NCBI GenBank assembly: GCA_030583925.1
Contig: CP129482.1
Location: 3,472,001-3,536,000 of the forward strand
Source: Anaerolineales bacterium
GTDB taxonomy: Bacteria > Chloroflexota > Anaerolineae > Anaerolineales > Villigracilaceae
Direction of reading: 5' to 3'
DNA: 64,000 bases
The notes below the pieces were generated by a model that saw only the letters and a list, made by a program, of their open reading frames with translations, ran no database searches and was not told the DNA's origin. Both the position numbers and the translations under genes were made by a program. This document shows, one piece after another, positions 61,524 through 64,000 of the stretch. Each line of letters opens with the position of its first letter. The stretch's first letter is position 1.

Positions 61524-63140
61524 AACCCATTCTCCGTTGACCATTGTAGCCGAGGATTCAAGCGCGAGCAGTTCATCTGCATTGCAAGTGAACGGGTCTT
61601 TTTCGAGAACGATCAGGTCGGCGAGGAAGCCGGGGGCGAGTTTGCCGAGGCGGTCTTCCATGGTTGCGGCGTAGGCGGCGCCGAGGGTGTAGCCCGCGAA
61701 CGCGTCGGCGGCGGAAACTTTTTGTTCGGCGCGCCAGCCGTCCAGAGAGGGAGAACCGTCGGCGCGGCGGCGGGTGATCGCGGCGTGCAATCCCCAAAAC
61801 GGATTCGGCGATTCGACCGGCGCATCCGACCCGAACGCGAGCCGCGCGCCGAAATCCAATTGAGTCTTCCACGCGTAGGAAAGTTTGGCGCGCTCGCCCC
61901 AGAATTGATCCGCCATGAACATGTCGGAGGTGGCGTGGATGGGTTGCATGGAGGCGACCACGTTGAGTTGCGCGAGGCGCGGCGCGTCGTCGGGGTGAAT
62001 GACTTGCACGTGTTCGATACGATGACGGAGCGCGGGCAGGTGATTTTCTTTTTCGTAGTTGCGGAGTTGCTCGTAGGCGTTGAGGACTTCGTGATTGGCG
62101 CGGTCGCCGATGGCGTGGACGGTCATGCCGAGACCGACTTGCGCGGCTTTGCGACCATGCTCGAAGAGTTCCTCGCCGTCCATGTTGAGGATGCCGCGAT
62201 TGTTTTCCTCGCCGACATACGGCTGAAACATCGCCGCCGTGTGCGGACCGAGGGCGCCGTCCATGAAGGCTTTGACGTTGCCGATGCGAAGCATATCGTC
62301 GCCGAAGGCACCGCGCAGACCGAGCGCGTGGATTTCGTCGAGCAGTTCGACGGGCAGGTTTTTCAACACGCGCAGTTTGAGTTTGTGTTCTGCGTGCAGT
62401 TTTTGCAATGCCATGAACGAGTCGCGGCGGTCAAAGTCGTGGATGCCGGTCAGTCCCATCTTCCACAGAATCGGTTGGGCTTTTTCGATGGCGTCGGTGA
62501 TTTCGGCGCTGGTCGGTTCAGGCAGGACGCGGCTGACGAGTTCCATCGCGGTTTCGAGCAGGATGCCGGTGGCGACTCCGTGCGCGTCGCGTTGAATCTG
62601 TCCGTTTTGCGGATCGGGAGTGGAGGCTGTAATATTCGCCAGTTTCAACGCGTTCGTGTTCGCCCACGCGGCGTGAAGCGATTTGGCGGTGAGGTAGACG
62701 GGGTTGTTTGGCGCGATGGAGTCGAGTTCCAATGCATTAGGCCATGCGCTCGTTGGTGACTCTCCCTCACCCCTAGCCCCTCTCCCAGCGGGAGAGGGGG
62801 ACCACTCGTTTTGATTCCAGCCGTGACCGAGAATCCATTCGCCGGGTTTGGCGGTTTTCACGCGTTCCGCCACGCGGCGCAGGCATTCTTCTTTAGTGTC
62901 CACTTCGCAGTCGATCTTTTGCAAGCCGAGCCCGTATTGTTTCAAATGCAAATGCGCGTCGGTGAGACCGGGGACGATGACGCGCCCGCCCAGGTTTTGT
63001 CCTTTGGCGCGGGGATAGTGGTTGAACAGCGTGTTCACGTCGCCGACCGCGAGAATCCGTTCGCGGTCAATGAGCAGAGCCGAAGCGGTCGGCTGAGCCG
63101 GGTTTTGTGTGATGATGCGGGCATTGTGGAGGAGGATCAT
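61509..63140 (-). CDS. YtcJ-like metal-dependent amidohydrolase
   Basis: It is 543 residues. DAHLHLKQYG holds the first metal histidines, then DRANHEVLN-type region HAIGDRANHEV and HRIEHVQVIHPDD. FGSDAPVESPNPFWGLHAAI holds the catalytic Asp. The family (amidohydrolase_3) hydrolyses C-N bonds; the substrate is unknown. An L-family palindrome is read in frame as [15 protein letters not shown] after WILGHGWNQNEW. Start ATG 63140 has GGAGG upstream. Confidence 0.9.
   Translation of the reverse strand: MILLHNARIITQNPAQPTASALLIDRERILAVGDVNTLFNHYPRAKGQNLGGRVIVPGLTDAHLHLKQYGLGLQKIDCEVDTKEECLRRVAERVKTAKPGEWILGHGWNQNEWSPSPAGRGARGEGESPTSAWPNALELDSIAPNNPVYLTAKSLHAAWANTNALKLANITASTPDPQNGQIQRDAHGVATGILLETAMELVSRVLPEPTSAEITDAIEKAQPILWKMGLTGIHDFDRRDSFMALQKLHAEHKLKLRVLKNLPVELLDEIHALGLRGAFGDDMLRIGNVKAFMDGALGPHTAAMFQPYVGEENNRGILNMDGEELFEHGRKAAQVGLGMTVHAIGDRANHEVLNAYEQLRNYEKENHLPALRHRIEHVQVIHPDDAPRLAQLNVVASMQPIHATSDMFMADQFWGERAKLSYAWKTQLDFGARLAFGSDAPVESPNPFWGLHAAITRRRADGSPSLDGWRAEQKVSAADAFAGYTLGAAYAATMEDRLGKLAPGFLADLIVLEKDPFTCNADELLALESSATMVNGEWVYMSF
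62761..62802. repeat. L-family palindrome inside the amidohydrolase gene
   Basis: CTCCCTCACCCCTAGCCCCT, loop, GGGAGAGGGGGA. Translated as [14 protein letters not shown]. Confidence 0.85.
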
Positions 63141-63149
63141 TTTGATTCC

Positions 63150-63210
63150 TGTAGGGGCACAGCGGAACTTTGAATGGTCAAAACCTTTACGCGATCCGCT
63201 GTGCCCCTAC
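63150..63210. repeat. GTAGGGGCACAGCGG inverted repeat
   Basis: Outer arms GTAGGGGCACAGCGGA and TCCGCTGTGCCCCTAC flank about 30 nt. It fills the parB-amidohydrolase gap; same family outline as 40184-40260. Confidence 0.8.
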
Positions 63211-63215
63211 GAATT

Positions 63216-64000
63216 TCACGTCAATTTTTCCAACAGCGAGTCTAATTCCTCGTCGGAATAATAAAAGATGGTGACCGTCCCGCCGCGTTTGCCGTGTTTG
63301 AGAGCGACCTTCGTGCCGAGGCTGGATTGCAACTTCCGTTCCACATCGCTCACGTTCGGACTTCGGCCTGTCTTCTTCTTGGCGACCGGTCTCTGCCCCG
63401 AAAGTTTGCGCGCGAGAACTTCGGTGGATCTCACGCTCAGGTCGAGATTGATGATCTGGTTCAATAAATGTTCCTGCGCCTTGGCGGATAGCGACAACAT
63501 CGCGCGCGCGTGCCCTTCGGTGATTCTTCCATCCACGAGCGCTTGCTTCACCGCCGCGGACGCGTCGAGCAGACGCAGGGTGTTGGTCACTGCGACCCGG
63601 CTTTTTCCCACCCGTGAAGCGATGGTCTCATGCGACATCCTAAATTCTTTGGCAAGGTTCTGGTACGCCTCCGCCTCTTCGATGGGATTCAAATCCGCGC
63701 GCTGAACGTTTTCGATGAGGGCGAGTTCGAGCAATTGCTGGTCGGTCGCGCTGCGAATCACCACCGGGACAGTTTTTAACCCAGCCTTGCGCGAGGCTTG
63801 CAAACGCCGCTCGCCCGCGATCAACGTGTATGCTCCGCCCTTGCTCGGCGAGACGATGAGCGGCTGGATCACTCCATGCTCGCGGATGGACGCGGCGAGA
63901 TTCTCCAATTCAACCGCGTCGAATTTTTCGCGCGGCTGGCGCGGGTTACGCTGGATCGAGTCCAACGAAACTTGCATAATCCCGCCTGCCTCGCCAGCGG
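63216..64000 (-). CDS. parB: Chromosome-partitioning protein ParB (5' end outside the window)
   Basis: Centromere-binding CTPase of the ParABS system. The N-terminal domain has PRQPREKFD and the CTP-binding GERRLQASRKAG; ENVQRADLNPIEEAEAYQNL is the second signature. HTH: MSHETIASRVGKSRVAVTN. The C-terminus is the dimerisation domain. An internal ATG at 63977 exists, but the frame stays open to the window end as AGEAGGIMQVSLDSI, which matches the usual ParB linker, so the gene begins beyond 64000. At least 261 residues are visible. Confidence 0.93.
   Translation of the reverse strand, partial: AGEAGGIMQVSLDSIQRNPRQPREKFDAVELENLAASIREHGVIQPLIVSPSKGGAYTLIAGERRLQASRKAGLKTVPVVIRSATDQQLLELALIENVQRADLNPIEEAEAYQNLAKEFRMSHETIASRVGKSRVAVTNTLRLLDASAAVKQALVDGRITEGHARAMLSLSAKAQEHLLNQIINLDLSVRSTEVLARKLSGQRPVAKKKTGRSPNVSDVERKLQSSLGTKVALKHGKRGGTVTIFYYSDEELDSLLEKLT

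Overview
The window reads as chromosomal DNA of a mesophilic Chloroflexota bacterium, most likely of the Anaerolineae. This is inferred from mid-range GC, lipoprotein peptide-binding proteins with valine/glutamate-rich linkers, a response regulator fused to a roadblock/LC7-like domain, V4R proteins, and partner-switching regulators. No 16S gene is present to confirm it. Most genes lie on the minus strand. There is one tRNA (Gln, UUG), no rRNA and no CRISPR array.

Layout: 1-3000 holds recO, cdd, glmU and tRNA-Gln. 3000-22100 holds a response regulator and three oligopeptide-type ABC transporter sets, with a membrane cytochrome c at the end of one set. One of the three binding proteins (12690-14576) has its two halves in swapped order, a natural circular permutation. 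22200-25000 holds mscL and pcrA on the plus strand. 25070-33190 is a near-complete shikimate/chorismate operon (aroH-aroF-aroA-aroE-aroC-aroKB-aroQ) preceded by pheA. Its leader encodes a 25-residue peptide with the aromatic run WFAFYFYYGF, followed by a terminator: a classic attenuator, here apparently leaderless. 33300-36900 is AT-rich and carries an FRG-domain protein, an endonuclease-like protein and a coiled-coil protein, a possible defence island. 36938-46070 is the trp operon (trpE-trpS-trpGD-trpC-trpF-trpB-trpA) behind a tryptophan T-box riboswitch. An antisense SHOCT gene sits between trpB and trpA. 46134-50776 is a plus-strand operon coding for an unknown protein, RsbW-like kinase, RsbV-like antagonist, two patatin-like lipases and a PAS-SpoIIE phosphatase. 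The rest holds a nuclease-like protein, ilvE, a DsbA-like protein, two V4R proteins, a GNAT, a TPR protein with an XRE regulator, a CpaF-type ATPase, a two-kinase/one-regulator cassette, an amidohydrolase and the 3' part of parB.

The most striking genome-level feature is a dense population of short palindromic and tandem repeats of at least ten families. They fill intergenic space, supply the stop codons of several genes, lie in frame inside at least eight biosynthetic genes (trpA, trpC, trpE, aroA, aroC, aroE, aroKB and an amidohydrolase), and one sits inside Stem I of the trp T-box.

Regulation of aromatic amino acid synthesis is readable from sequence: the trp operon responds to uncharged tRNA-Trp through the T-box, and the common pathway responds to translation of an aromatic leader peptide. 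All functional calls rest on motifs read by eye; no database search was run.
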